DNA of 64,000 nt from Caballeronia concitans. Its GTDB lineage: Bacteria; Pseudomonadota; Gammaproteobacteria; Burkholderiales; Burkholderiaceae. The position numbers were made by a program, and so were the translations under genes. The notes beneath the pieces are model-generated. The model was given only the letters and a program-made list of their open reading frames with translations, had not been told where the DNA came from and did no database searches. Numbering within the stretch: the stretch's first letter is position 1; each line of letters begins with the position of its first letter. Where the stretch lies: NCBI RefSeq assembly GCF_001544615.1, contig NZ_FCNV02000007.1:1-64000 (forward strand), read 5' to 3'. Of the stretch, positions 54,556 to 63,623 are shown piece by piece.

Positions 54556-56127
54556 TCAGTGTCCGGCGGACGGCATTTCGCCGGGCTGGGGCGCGGGCGT
54601 CTTCAGAAGCAGCGCGAGCGGCAGGCACGCGAGAAGCGCGATAGCGAGTACATAAAACGTCTCCGAGTAAGTCATGACGATGGCTTGCTGGCCGATCTGC
54701 ATCGACAACTGGCCGAGCGCCTGGAGCTTCGCGTGCGCCATGTCGCCGGTCTGCGCGAAGAAGCTGGCGGCGCTGCCGGCAATGCGTTCCTGACCGATGA
54801 TCGAATTCGCTGTCACCGATTCACGGATGGCCGCCGCGTGAAAGTCGTTGCGCCGGTCGATGACCGTGCCGAGAATCGCGAGCCCCACGGAGCCGCCGAG
54901 ATTGCGCGCCATGTTGTAGAGACCGGCGGCATCGCCCGATTCTTCGCGCGAAACCGCCGCCATCGACGCCTGATTGAGCGGCATCATCGCGAGCATCTGG
55001 CCGAAGCCGCGCAGGATTTGCGACCAGAAGAAGTCGTGTCCGACGCTTTGCGCGGTCAGCGAGATGTCGAGCAGACAGCTCGCCGCGAAGCAGAGCAGCC
55101 CGGAGATGACGAGGAAACGCGAATCGACCTTGCCGAGCAGACGCGGCAGCACAGGCATGATGAGAAACGCGGGCACGCCGGAAATCAGCATGATCGAGCC
55201 GGATTGAAACGCGTTATAGCCCGCGACGATGGAGAGGAATTGCGGCAACAGGAACGACACGCAATAGAGCCCCGCGCCGACCGCGAACACGATGAGAATG
55301 ACGCTCGCATAACGCAGATTGCGCAAGAGCGAGAGCCGCACGATAGGCTGCTTCGCGACGAACTGCGACACCGCGATCAGGATGAAGCCGAACACGGTCA
55401 CGCATGTGAGCGTCACGATTTCATGCGATTCGAACCACTGATTGCGCTGGCCTTCTTCGAGCACGACCGTGAGCGAACTCAGGCCGATGGCCAGTCCCGC
55501 AATGCCGATCCAGTCCGCCTTGAAGAACGCTTCCCAATGCGGCTTGTCGGCGGGCAGGCCGCTCAAGAGCAGCGCGGCGAGCGCAATGCCCACGGGCAAG
55601 TTGATGAAGAAGCACCACGACCACGAGATGTTCTCCGCGAGCCAGCCGCCGAGCACGGGACCGAGCAGCGGCCCGAGCAGCACGATCAGCCCGAAGATGG
55701 TCATGCCGACCGGCATCTGCTGGCGCGGCAGCCGCGTGCGGATGATGGTCTGCGCGGTCGGGATCATCGCGCCGCCGGTGAAGCCCTGGCCGATGCGGCC
55801 CGCGACCATCATCGGCAGCGAATGGGAGAGGCCGCACATCACCGAGAAGAGCGTGAAGAGCACCGCGTTGCCGAGCAGGAAATTGCGCAGCCCGAACACG
55901 CGCGTGAGCCACGCGGCGAGCGGAATCATCACGATTTCCGACATCAGATAGCCCGTTGAAATCCACGTGCCTTCGGTGCCGGTCGCGCCGATTTCGCCCT
56001 GAATCTGCGGCAGCGCCGAGTTGGTGATGGAGATGTCGAGGGTGGCCATCAACGCGCCGAGCGCGCCCGCCGTGACGGCGATCCAGTCGGTGGCGCTCGC
56101 GCGGGCTTGCGCGTTCGCGTCAGTCAT
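54556..56127 (-). CDS. emrB: DHA2-family drug efflux MFS transporter (EmrB/QacA type)
   Basis: 523 aa from ATG 56127, overlapping the HlyD-type gene by 8 bp. About 14 membrane helices. Motif C-like GGAMIPTAQTIIRT and loop WLTRVFGLRNFLLGNAVLF, plus GPLLGPVLGGWLAENISWSWCFFINLPVG, are typical of EmrB. It exports hydrophobic compounds with the membrane-fusion protein upstream and the outer-membrane factor downstream. The operon is divergent from a TetR regulator. Confidence 0.93.
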   Translation of the reverse strand: MTDANAQARASATDWIAVTAGALGALMATLDISITNSALPQIQGEIGATGTEGTWISTGYLMSEIVMIPLAAWLTRVFGLRNFLLGNAVLFTLFSVMCGLSHSLPMMVAGRIGQGFTGGAMIPTAQTIIRTRLPRQQMPVGMTIFGLIVLLGPLLGPVLGGWLAENISWSWCFFINLPVGIALAALLLSGLPADKPHWEAFFKADWIGIAGLAIGLSSLTVVLEEGQRNQWFESHEIVTLTCVTVFGFILIAVSQFVAKQPIVRLSLLRNLRYASVILIVFAVGAGLYCVSFLLPQFLSIVAGYNAFQSGSIMLISGVPAFLIMPVLPRLLGKVDSRFLVISGLLCFAASCLLDISLTAQSVGHDFFWSQILRGFGQMLAMMPLNQASMAAVSREESGDAAGLYNMARNLGGSVGLAILGTVIDRRNDFHAAAIRESVTANSIIGQERIAGSAASFFAQTGDMAHAKLQALGQLSMQIGQQAIVMTYSETFYVLAIALLACLPLALLLKTPAPQPGEMPSAGH

Positions 56128-57247
56128 GGCGGTTTTCAGCGGCGATGCGCTTGCTTTGATCGGTGGCGGATTTCGTATCGACATCGACGGTCACGGACAG
56201 CCCCGGCAACAGCACCTTGCGCGTTTCCGGCCCCGTGTCGACGCGAATGCGCACCGGCACGCGCTGCACGATCTTCGTGAAGTTGCCGGTGGCGTTCTCG
56301 GGCGGCAGAAGCGCGAACTCCGCGCCCGTGCCCGGCGAAAAGCTCTCGACGACGCCATGCAGGTCCGTGCCCTTGAGCGCATCCACATGCAGCGTCGCCG
56401 GCTGGCCGACACGCATGCGGCCCACCTGCGTTTCCTTGAAGTTAGCTTCGAGATACACGGTCTGCACGGGCACGACCGTCATCAGCCGCGTGCCGGGCTG
56501 CACGAACTGGCCGACGCGCACCGAGCGGTCGCCCACGCGACCCGCGAGCGGGCTGTAGAGCGTGGTGTCGCTGAAATCGAGTTTCGACTGGTTCAACTGC
56601 GCCTGCGCCGCTTCCAGTTGCGCGCGCGCCTGCGCGATCTGCGCTTCGGTCGCGCCGATCTGCGTCGCGGCGGAGCGGGCCGCGGCCTGATTCGCGGCGA
56701 GCGTGGCGCGGGCCTGATCGCGCGTGCTCACGAGGCTCGCGAGACGCTCCGCGCTTTCCGCGCCGGTCGCGACGAGCGGACGATAGCGGGTCACGTCGTC
56801 CTCCGCGTGCTGCAGGCTCACGCGCGAGACTTCGGCTTGCGCCTTCGCCTGATCCGCGTTGGCCTGCTGCTGCCTGACTTCGGCTTCGGCGCGCTGGATG
56901 TCGGCGGCGCGGGCATCGAGCGTGGCCTTGGCCTGATCGAGCGATGCCTGATACTGCCGCGTGTCGAGCCGCGCGAGCGGGGCGCCGGCGGCGACGGCCT
57001 GATTGTCCTCGACGAGCACCTCGGTCACGTAGCCGCTCACTTTCGGCGCGATGGTCACGCTGTCGGCCTTGAGATACGCGTCGTCCGTGCTTTCGATGAA
57101 TCGTCCGACGGTCCACCACCGGACGCCCCACGCCACCGCGACCACGGCCGCGACGAGGCCCACGATAATGAGCAAGCGCCGCCGCGACGGTTTGCGTTGG
57201 GTGGTGACAGTGGAATTGCCGCCTTCTGCGGGCGCTGCAACGGACAT
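56120..57247 (-). CDS. emrA: HlyD-family membrane-fusion protein (EmrA type)
   Basis: 375 aa from ATG 57247 with GGAGAA upstream; the longer frame starts inside the promoter. One N-terminal membrane helix (about 25-45), a lipoyl/barrel-sandwich region (YVTEVLVEDNQAVAAGAPLARLDTR), a long coiled coil (about 95-200, Ala/Gln-rich), and DTTLYSPLAGRVGDRSVRVGQFV. It links EmrB to the outer-membrane factor. First gene of the operon, 8-bp overlap with emrB. Confidence 0.93.
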   Translation of the reverse strand: MSVAAPAEGGNSTVTTQRKPSRRRLLIIVGLVAAVVAVAWGVRWWTVGRFIESTDDAYLKADSVTIAPKVSGYVTEVLVEDNQAVAAGAPLARLDTRQYQASLDQAKATLDARAADIQRAEAEVRQQQANADQAKAQAEVSRVSLQHAEDDVTRYRPLVATGAESAERLASLVSTRDQARATLAANQAAARSAATQIGATEAQIAQARAQLEAAQAQLNQSKLDFSDTTLYSPLAGRVGDRSVRVGQFVQPGTRLMTVVPVQTVYLEANFKETQVGRMRVGQPATLHVDALKGTDLHGVVESFSPGTGAEFALLPPENATGNFTKIVQRVPVRIRVDTGPETRKVLLPGLSVTVDVDTKSATDQSKRIAAENRHD

Positions 57248-57352
57248 GTTTTCTCCGAGGAATGGGGCGAGCCGCGCGCGCGGCGGCTCGATGAATGCGT
57301 GCGGGGAGCGTTGCAAGCGCGTGTTTTCAAGCACGATGCGACGCTCGCCAAA

Positions 57353-57399
57353 CTAGACGATGTCGTCTAGTATGCACGAGTCTAGACGGGAGCGTCTAG
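57353..57399. promoter_or_regulatory. two TetR-type operators (CTAGAC(G)-N-(C)GTCTAG) between efflux operon and regulator
   Basis: CTAGACGA-TG-TCGTCTAG (57353-57370) and CTAGACG-GGAG-CGTCTAG (57382-57399) are two 18-bp palindromes, 29 bp apart centre to centre. They lie in the divergent promoter region 24 bp or more before the TetR start. Both share CTAGACG/CGTCTAG arms, as expected for repeated binding by one dimer-type regulator. Function inferred from symmetry, copy number and position. Confidence 0.8.
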
Positions 57400-57422
57400 T
57401 TTGATCAGACAATGGACACGAG

Positions 57423-58082
57423 ATGACGAAGCACCGCGACGACGACACCTCTCAACACGACTCGGAGCGCACCACCGCCGCGCGATCCCCGTTGCAGGCG
57501 CGCGGCCGTGCGCGCATCGAGGCGGTGCTCGACGCGACGGCTGAACTGATCGTGGAAAAGGGCCTCGCGGGCGTGACGATGCATGGCGTCGCGCGGCGCG
57601 CCGAGACGCCCATCGGTTCGATGTATCACTTCTTTCCGGACCGCGAGAGCCTGCTTTCCGCGTTGTGGGATCGCCACATGGCGGCGACCGGCGAGATCGA
57701 CGACGAACTCGGCCAGATCGATATCGAAACGTGGCGCGCGTTGTCGTCCGAGGCGGTGATCGATCGCTTGATGACGCCCTACATCACGTATCTGGAGCAG
57801 AATCCCGACTGCCTGATCCTGATGACCGTGATGCCCCATGACGACAACAAGAAGCGCGAGCCCGGCACGCTGCGAAAAGTCGTGGATGCGCGCATGCCCA
57901 ACGTGAAGGCTGCGGAGCGCGCGCTCTATGTGGAGATTTTGAGGGCGCTCGCGAGCGGATCGCTTGCCATCAAGCTGCGTCCCGCAATGGGCGATGTTCA
58001 ACTCGCCAGACGTTACCTGCGCGAGGTGAAGCGCGCGCTGGCCGCGTATCTCGCGGCGGTGGAGGCGTCGGTGCTCGGCTGA
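57423..58082 (+). CDS. TetR/AcrR-family transcriptional regulator
   Basis: 219 aa. N-terminal helix-turn-helix at about residues 25-75 (RIEAVLDATAELIVEKGLAGVTMHGVARRAETPIGSMYHFFPDRESLLSAL split in parts). The C-terminal domain (helical ligand-binding) is less conserved. Divergent from the efflux operon; the two palindromes in the 175-bp gap are its probable operators. It likely represses the pump until a drug binds. Confidence 0.93.
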   Translation: MTKHRDDDTSQHDSERTTAARSPLQARGRARIEAVLDATAELIVEKGLAGVTMHGVARRAETPIGSMYHFFPDRESLLSALWDRHMAATGEIDDELGQIDIETWRALSSEAVIDRLMTPYITYLEQNPDCLILMTVMPHDDNKKREPGTLRKVVDARMPNVKAAERALYVEILRALASGSLAIKLRPAMGDVQLARRYLREVKRALAAYLAAVEASVLG

Positions 58083-58306
58083 CGTCGTCCGCGCACGGCG
58101 AGTGTGCGCCCCGTTTCGGACCGAATAAAGATCAATACAAAATGCTTTCTATTTCGGGCGGCGCAGCTATCGATTAGGCGTGCGAGGGTTTACACGAAAC
58201 AGACAACGCTCGTGCTATCAACTAAGGCATCCTATCTTGTTAGGCAGCGATCGATTTTCGTGCGTCACTCGTGTAGTCAAATCGTATTTACATCGGGAGA
58301 ATCGCC

Positions 58307-59041
58307 ATGCGTATGATCGCTTGTCACACGCTCTTTGCCGGACTCTGTATCGCGCTTGCTTCGCCGCTGACTCACGCCCATTCATACGATAACGACGACA
58401 ATTCCTCTGGCCGATGCACGCTGCCGCAAGGCACGGTGTCGCTCGTCGAGAAACAACTCTACACGGTGGTCAATCTCGGCGACGGCAACGGCGGCATCTT
58501 CAAGCCGAATCGGATGTGGGCGGCCATCGTGGATCGGCAAGGTCATCTCTGCTCCGTCATCAAGACCGGCGATGCATGGCCCGGCAGCCGCGCCATCGCC
58601 ATCGCGAAGGCCTACACCGCGAACGGCTTCAGCAACGACGCGCTCGCGCTTTCCACGGCGAATCTTTATGCAGCCACGCAGCCGGGCGGATCCTTGTATG
58701 GGCTGAACAATTCGAATCCCTTCGATGCCCGCTTCCTCGAACAGGGCACCGGCATCGGGCGCACGCTGGGCGGCGTCATCACGTTCGGCGGCGGCGTCGC
58801 GCTCTATGCGGGCGGCAAGGTGATCGGCGGGCTGGGCGTCAGCGGCGACAGCGCATGCGCCGATCACGCCATCGCGTACCGCATGCGCAAGCTCGCGGGT
58901 CTCGGCGGCGTGCCGGCCGGTCAGGGTCCGGGCAATACCGACAACATCATCTATTCGACGGGCGCATCGCCGATGGGATTCGAGCACCCGCACTGCTTCC
59001 CGACCGATCTCTCCGCGAGCAAGATCGAGTCGGTGCGATAA
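58307..59041 (+). CDS. secreted HbpS/GlcG-like heme-binding domain protein
   Basis: 244 aa with a signal peptide (residues 1-24, SPLTHAH). The mature part has the GlcG/HbpS pattern: MWAAIVDRQGHLCSVIKTGDAWPGSRAIAIAKAYTANGFS, LYGLNNSNPFDARFLEQGTGIG, GGVITFGGGVALYAGGKVIGGLGVSGDSACADHAIAYRMRK in pieces. Family members bind haem or act in oxidative stress; some lie near glycolate genes. Cysteines near the start and end could form disulphides. GGGAGA precedes the ATG. Confidence 0.85.
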   Translation: MRMIACHTLFAGLCIALASPLTHAHSYDNDDNSSGRCTLPQGTVSLVEKQLYTVVNLGDGNGGIFKPNRMWAAIVDRQGHLCSVIKTGDAWPGSRAIAIAKAYTANGFSNDALALSTANLYAATQPGGSLYGLNNSNPFDARFLEQGTGIGRTLGGVITFGGGVALYAGGKVIGGLGVSGDSACADHAIAYRMRKLAGLGGVPAGQGPGNTDNIIYSTGASPMGFEHPHCFPTDLSASKIESVR

Positions 59042-59053
59042 AGCGGTTCACTC

Positions 59054-59079
59054 CATCGAGGGCCGCTGAGCCCTCGATG
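59054..59079 (+). terminator. hairpin after the HbpS-like gene
   Basis: CATCGAGGGC (59054-59063) pairs with GCCCTCGATG (59070-59079) over a 6-nt loop, 12 bp past the stop codon. A 10-bp perfect stem. No U-tract follows. Confidence 0.55.
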
Positions 59080-59301
59080 TCCAGCAGCCGGTAAAATGCT
59101 GCGCCCGCCGTCATTCAGGCCCGCGCCGCGCGACACCCGCGCGCGCCGGCGTCACGGACGGGCATGCGCCCCACGAAGGCAAGCCTGCGTCATTCTCTTC
59201 GACCACGAGCCGCATCATCGACGGCTGACGGGTCGTGAAGCCGTTCGCCACGCGCCACGGTTTCGACCATCACACGACACGACATACGAGGAACGCTTCA
59301 C

Positions 59302-60261
59302 ATGCTTGCCCGCATCACCCGTCTTTTTCCGCTTTGGGCCGTTATCGTTTCGATCGCCGCTTATTTGTCGCCTGCATCAGTCACCGGCATTGCCCCGCAC
59401 GTCACGACGTTGCTCACCATCATCATGCTGTCGATGGGCGTCACGCTTTCCATCGACGATTTCCGCCGCGTCTTCACGCGCCCCGCGCCCGTCATCGCGG
59501 GCATCGTGCTGCATTACCTCGTGATGCCGCTCGCGGCCTGGGTCATCGCGAAGGCGTTGCGCATGCCGCCCGATCTGACGGCGGGCATGGTGCTGGTCGG
59601 CAGCGTCGCGAGCGGGACCGCGTCGAACGTGATGATCTATCTCGCGCGCGGCGACGTGGCGTTGTCCGTCACCATCAGCGCGCTGTCCACGCTCGTCGGC
59701 GTGTTCGCGACGCCGCTGCTCACGCGCCTTTATGTCGATGCGTCCATCGTCGTCGATGTCCACGGCATGCTGATGAGCATTCTGCAGATCGTCGCGCTGC
59801 CGATCGTCGTCGGGCTGATCGTGAATCACTTCTTCGGCAAGTTCGTGCGCAGGATCGAATGGCTGCTGCCGCTAATCTCGATGGTGTCGATTCTCCTGAT
59901 CATCGCGGCGGTGGTCGGCGGCACGCAGAAGAGCATCGCGTCGGTGGGCATGGTGGTCGCGCTGGGCGTGGTGCTGCATAACGGCATCGGCTTGCTCGGC
60001 GGCTACTGGGGCGGCCGTCTGCTCGGCTTCGATGAAGCCGTTTGCCGCACGCTCGCGATCGAAGTCGGCATGCAGAACTCGGGTCTCGCCGCGACGCTCG
60101 GCAAGCTGTATTTCACGCCGATCGCCGCGCTGCCCGGTGCGCTGTTCTCCGTCTGGCACAACCTGTCGGGTTCGGTGCTCGCGGGTTACTGGGCGGGACG
60201 TCCGGCGAAAGGCGCGACGCGCGACGCCGATGCTTCGGGCGTCGCCGCGCGGCAAGGCTGA
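59302..60261 (+). CDS. bile acid:sodium symporter (BASS) family transporter
   Basis: 319 aa with nine to ten hydrophobic helices. Family pattern: [49 protein letters not shown], and the late [24 protein letters not shown], which carries the Na+ site ESGxQN-like motif. Probable sodium-coupled organic anion uptake. GAGGAACGC lies upstream of the ATG; GGTAAAATGC near 59091 may be a minus-10 element. Convergent with the HIT gene. Confidence 0.92.
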   Translation: MLARITRLFPLWAVIVSIAAYLSPASVTGIAPHVTTLLTIIMLSMGVTLSIDDFRRVFTRPAPVIAGIVLHYLVMPLAAWVIAKALRMPPDLTAGMVLVGSVASGTASNVMIYLARGDVALSVTISALSTLVGVFATPLLTRLYVDASIVVDVHGMLMSILQIVALPIVVGLIVNHFFGKFVRRIEWLLPLISMVSILLIIAAVVGGTQKSIASVGMVVALGVVLHNGIGLLGGYWGGRLLGFDEAVCRTLAIEVGMQNSGLAATLGKLYFTPIAALPGALFSVWHNLSGSVLAGYWAGRPAKGATRDADASGVAARQG

Positions 60262-60275
60262 ACGCGGATCGAGCA

Positions 60276-60304
60276 GCGGGGCGCTCAGTGGCCGAGCGCC
60301 CCGC
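60276..60304. terminator. bidirectional hairpin between symporter and HIT genes
   Basis: GCGGGGCGCTC (60276-60286) pairs with GAGCGCCCCGC (60294-60304), an 11-bp perfect stem with a 7-nt loop. It overlaps the 3' end of the HIT gene and follows the symporter stop by 14 bp. No U-tract. Confidence 0.55.
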
Positions 60305-60707
60305 GAATGCGTTCCGCCTGCGCTTCGAGCGTCGCATCGTCGGCGCGCACGCGGGCATGTTGCTTCAGCGGCGCGTCGTGCCAGCGCGGGATGATATGAA
60401 AATGGATGTGCGGCACGGTCTGGCCCGCCGCCTCGCCGTTGAACTGCGCGATCAGCATGCCGTCGGGCTGCAGGGCATCGCGCACCGCCGCCGCCACGCG
60501 CTTCACCTCGCGCATGCATTCGGCGAGCGCGGCATCGGAGACATCGTGAATCGTCGATGCTGCTTCTCTCGGAATGACGAGCACGTGTCCGTCCGATTGC
60601 GGCATCACATCCATGAAGGCGAGCGTGTGCGCCGTTTCGCTCACCTTGATGCACGGCAGTTCGCTGCGAAGAATGCGGGCGAAGATATTGTTCGGGTCAT
60701 AGTTCAT
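60285..60707 (-). CDS. HIT-family protein
   Basis: 140 aa from ATG 60707. The histidine triad is HIHFHIIP near residue 98, after the FNGEAAGQTVPHIHF segment, and the N-terminal NNIFARILRSELPCIKV is typical of Hint/Fhit-like proteins. Nucleotide phosphoramidase or hydrolase in the cytoplasm. Monocistronic. Confidence 0.93.
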   Translation of the reverse strand: MNYDPNNIFARILRSELPCIKVSETAHTLAFMDVMPQSDGHVLVIPREAASTIHDVSDAALAECMREVKRVAAAVRDALQPDGMLIAQFNGEAAGQTVPHIHFHIIPRWHDAPLKQHARVRADDATLEAQAERIRGALGH

Positions 60708-60795
60708 GGGCGGCTCCGTTGCCAAGAATTCGACGATGCCAAGTGTAGGGTCTTCCATGCACGGCCACGCGTTTTTCGCTTAGAATGCGCCCTTC

Positions 60796-60853
60796 TGGAG
60801 ATGGCATTCCTCCAAACAACCGCCGGCTGTCCTGCCGGCTGATGATGCCTACG
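60796..60853 (+). ncRNA. fluoride riboswitch (crcB motif)
   Basis: The core reads GGAGATGGCATTCCTCC, then AAACAACCGCCGGC, a GCCGGC-type pairing and GATGATGCCTACGAG. This is the crcB/fluoride riboswitch consensus (GGxGATGGxxTTCCxCC, AACCGC, GCTGATGATGCCTAC), with its stem P1 and pseudoknot elements. It lies about 80 bp upstream of a CLC-F-type fluoride exporter, the expected target. Fluoride binding should raise expression. Alternative readings are unlikely given motif and context. Confidence 0.88.
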
Positions 60854-60857
60854 AGTT

Positions 60858-60908
60858 CCTGAGCGCAGGAGGTCGTGGGCCGTCCAAAGCGGCGTCCTGC
60901 CGCTCAGG
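60858..60908 (+). promoter_or_regulatory. expression-platform hairpin of the fluoride riboswitch
   Basis: CCTGAGCGCAGGA (from 60858) can pair with TCCTG-C-CGCTCAGG (ending at 60908), a 13-bp stem with one bulged C, followed by TTTGATG. An AGGAGG lies inside the hairpin but 60 nt from the start codon, so it is unlikely to be the ribosome-binding site. This stem may act as the terminator that the riboswitch controls. Confidence 0.5.
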
Positions 60909-60935
60909 TTTGATGTTCAGTCAAATCTGCCAATC

Positions 60936-62243
60936 ATGAAGCGTCTTCTTTCCATCGGGCATGTCGAGCAATTCGCCATGGCGCCGCATTTCGTGCGCTG
61001 GCTCGCGCTGTCTTCCGTGCTGGGCGTGCTCGCGGGGTCCGCGTCGGCATTCTTTCTCTATTCGCTCGATGCCGCCACGAACACGCGCATCGCGCATCCG
61101 TGGCTTCTGTGGCTGCTGCCCGTCGCGGGGCTCGTCACGGGCTGGGTGTATCAGCGCATCGGCAAGCCGGTGGAGGGCGGCAACAATCTGCTGATCGACG
61201 AAATCCACGATCCACGCAAGATCGTGCCCGCGCGCATGGGGCCGCTCGTGCTCGCGGCGACCGTCGTGACGCATCTGTTCGGCGGATCGGCGGGCCGCGA
61301 AGGGACGGCCGTGCAGATGGGCGGCGCGCTCGCCGATCGCGTCACGCAATTCTTCCGGCTCGGCAGCGACGACCGCCGCATCCTGCTGATGGGCGGCATC
61401 GCGGCGGGCTTTTCGTCGGTGTTCGGCACGCCGCTCGCCGGCGCGATCTTCGGTCTCGAAGTGCTCGCAATAGGCCGCCTGCGCTACGACGCGCTGCTGG
61501 CTTGCGTCGCGTCGTCCATCGTCGCCGATGAAACGTGCAGGCTCTGGGCCGTCCATCACACGGCGTATGCGGTGCCCTTCGTTCCGCCGGTGAGCGCGAT
61601 GGGCTTAGGCTCGGCGGTGCTGGCGGGCGTGGCGTTCGGCGTGGTCGGCATGCTGTTCGCCGATACGACGCACGCGCTGTCCGCGTTCATCAAGCGCCGC
61701 ATCGCGTGGGCGCCGATGCGGCCGTTCGCGGGCGGCGTGGTCGTCGCCGTGTGCGCGACGCTCCTGAACACGCCGCAGTTTCTCGGCCTCGGCATTCCGA
61801 CCATCGAAGCGGCGTTTCGCGGCGATCTGCCGGTCTACGATTTCGCCGGCAAGTTCGCGTTCACCGTGGTCACGCTGGCATCGGGCTTCAAGGGCGGCGA
61901 AGTCACGCCGCTGTTCTATATCGGCGCGACGCTCGGCAACGCGCTCGGTCAGGTGCTCGCGCTGCCGGTTCCGGTGCTGGCCGCGCTCGGGTTCGTGGCG
62001 GTGTTCGCGGGCGCGGCCAATACGCCGATCGCATCCACGGTCATGGCGATGGAGCTTTTCGGCACGCATATCGGCGTCTATGCCGCCGTGGCGTGCGTCG
62101 TCAGTTATCTGTTTTCGGGCCACACGGGCATTTATCGGGCGCAGCGCGTGGGGCAGGCGAAACATCGGCGGTTGCCGGAAGACATTCGCCTTGCCGATGT
62201 CGCCGCGTTTCGCAAGCGCGGGCAGGCAGACGAGCGTTCGTGA
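60936..62243 (+). CDS. CLC-F type fluoride/proton antiporter (chloride-channel family)
   Basis: 435 aa with about 10-12 membrane segments. The selectivity regions differ from Cl- CLCs in the way known for fluoride exporters: GGNNLLIDEI replaces the GSGIP loop, and GREGTAVQMGGA has Thr where Cl- CLCs have Pro. The fourth region is FKGGEVTPLFYIGATLG. Exports toxic fluoride in exchange for protons. It is preceded by a fluoride riboswitch, which supports the assignment strongly. Followed by a Bcr-type transporter. Confidence 0.92.
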   Translation: MKRLLSIGHVEQFAMAPHFVRWLALSSVLGVLAGSASAFFLYSLDAATNTRIAHPWLLWLLPVAGLVTGWVYQRIGKPVEGGNNLLIDEIHDPRKIVPARMGPLVLAATVVTHLFGGSAGREGTAVQMGGALADRVTQFFRLGSDDRRILLMGGIAAGFSSVFGTPLAGAIFGLEVLAIGRLRYDALLACVASSIVADETCRLWAVHHTAYAVPFVPPVSAMGLGSAVLAGVAFGVVGMLFADTTHALSAFIKRRIAWAPMRPFAGGVVVAVCATLLNTPQFLGLGIPTIEAAFRGDLPVYDFAGKFAFTVVTLASGFKGGEVTPLFYIGATLGNALGQVLALPVPVLAALGFVAVFAGAANTPIASTVMAMELFGTHIGVYAAVACVVSYLFSGHTGIYRAQRVGQAKHRRLPEDIRLADVAAFRKRGQADERS

Positions 62244-62360
62244 GCGCGACCGCACGCCTTTGCCCGATGACAGGCAAAATACGCGGTTCAATCCCTGAAC
62301 GCTGCCTTCGATCTTCGGACCGGCCGATGCTCATTGAGCGCATCGGCGCTCTCGCCCTTT

Positions 62361-63614
62361 ATGAACCCTGCCAACCCCGACCGCTCTTTTGCCGCCGTGC
62401 GCGAATCGAATTCGCCGCGCTTTCTGCTGTTCCTCGTCTGCTTCTTCGCGTCCGCCGGGCAACTCGCGATCGACATCTATGTGCCCGCGCTGCCCGCGAT
62501 GGCGCGTTACTTCGCGACATCGCCGCAGGCCATTCAGTCGAGCGTGTCGGGTTACATGGCCGCGTATGCGCTCGGCCAGCTCATCTTCGGCCCGGTCGCC
62601 GATGCGTATGGCCGCAAGCGCGTGCTCGCGTTCGGGCTCGTGATCTTCACGCTCGGCTGCCTGCTTTCGCTCGCCGCGACGAACCTCGAAACGTTCCTGC
62701 TCGCGCGATGCATGCAGGGCTTCGGCATCGCGACGACCAATCTGCTCGCGAAAACCATCATCACCGATTCGTTCGCCGGACAAGCGCTGATGCACGCGTT
62801 CACGTACATGTCGATTGCGTGGGGTCTCGCGCCGATCATCGCGCCCGTGATCGGCGCGCACTTGCAGGAGTGGCTCGGCTGGAAGTCGTGCCTCGTGTTC
62901 CTGCTGCTGTATTCGATCGTGATGTGGTTCCTCGTCTGGCGATACCGCGAGACCTTGCCGCGGCCCGTTCATCTCGCGCCGCGCACGCTCGTCACGAATG
63001 CGGGCAAGGTGCTGTCGAGTCCGGTGTTTCAGAGCTGCTTCCTGGCGCAAGGGCTGTGCTACAGCATCCTGCTCGTGTTCAATGTCGTCGGCCCGTTCAT
63101 GGTGCAGAACACGCTGCACAAGCCGCCGACTTACTTCGGCTATCTCGCGCTCGGCATCGGGCTCGCATACTTTCTCGGCGGCCTCTCGAACCGCGTGCAT
63201 GGTCCGCGTCTGCCGAGCGCGGAGCGGCGGCTCCGCATCGGGGCGTGCACGATGGCGGTCACGTCCGTCGTGATGCTGCTGCTTGCGCTGACGGTGGGCT
63301 TGCGCGTGTGGACGCTCGCGACGCCGGTGCTCGTGATGGGCTTCTGCGCCGGCGCGATGTATCCGACGCTGATGGCGAAGGGCAATTCGCTGTTCCCGCA
63401 CATCGCCGGGCTGACGAGCGCGATTCTCGGCTGCGCGTTGCTGCTGGTGTCGTCGTTGATGATGGGCCTCGCGGGCTTCGTGTCGGTGCAGGTGCTGACG
63501 CCGCTGGCGGTGTTCTTCGTGCTGCTGGCGTTCACCGTCGTCGGCATGGTGACGAAGCTGTTGCGGCATCTGGAGCAGGCTGCGCCCGATGCCGTCGCGC
63601 GGCGAGCGGGCTGA
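62361..63614 (+). CDS. Bcr/CflA-family drug-resistance MFS transporter
   Basis: 417 aa from ATG 62361 (a TTG at 62334 is an alternative). About 12 membrane segments. The DHA1 motif A is GPVADAYGRKRVLAFGLV and the start DIYVPALPAMARYF is the Bcr signature. Exports a range of small molecules such as bicyclomycin, or dipeptides. It lies 117 bp after the CLC-F gene and could be co-transcribed. Confidence 0.92.
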   Translation: MNPANPDRSFAAVRESNSPRFLLFLVCFFASAGQLAIDIYVPALPAMARYFATSPQAIQSSVSGYMAAYALGQLIFGPVADAYGRKRVLAFGLVIFTLGCLLSLAATNLETFLLARCMQGFGIATTNLLAKTIITDSFAGQALMHAFTYMSIAWGLAPIIAPVIGAHLQEWLGWKSCLVFLLLYSIVMWFLVWRYRETLPRPVHLAPRTLVTNAGKVLSSPVFQSCFLAQGLCYSILLVFNVVGPFMVQNTLHKPPTYFGYLALGIGLAYFLGGLSNRVHGPRLPSAERRLRIGACTMAVTSVVMLLLALTVGLRVWTLATPVLVMGFCAGAMYPTLMAKGNSLFPHIAGLTSAILGCALLLVSSLMMGLAGFVSVQVLTPLAVFFVLLAFTVVGMVTKLLRHLEQAAPDAVARRAG

Positions 63615-63623
63615 ACGCCACGA

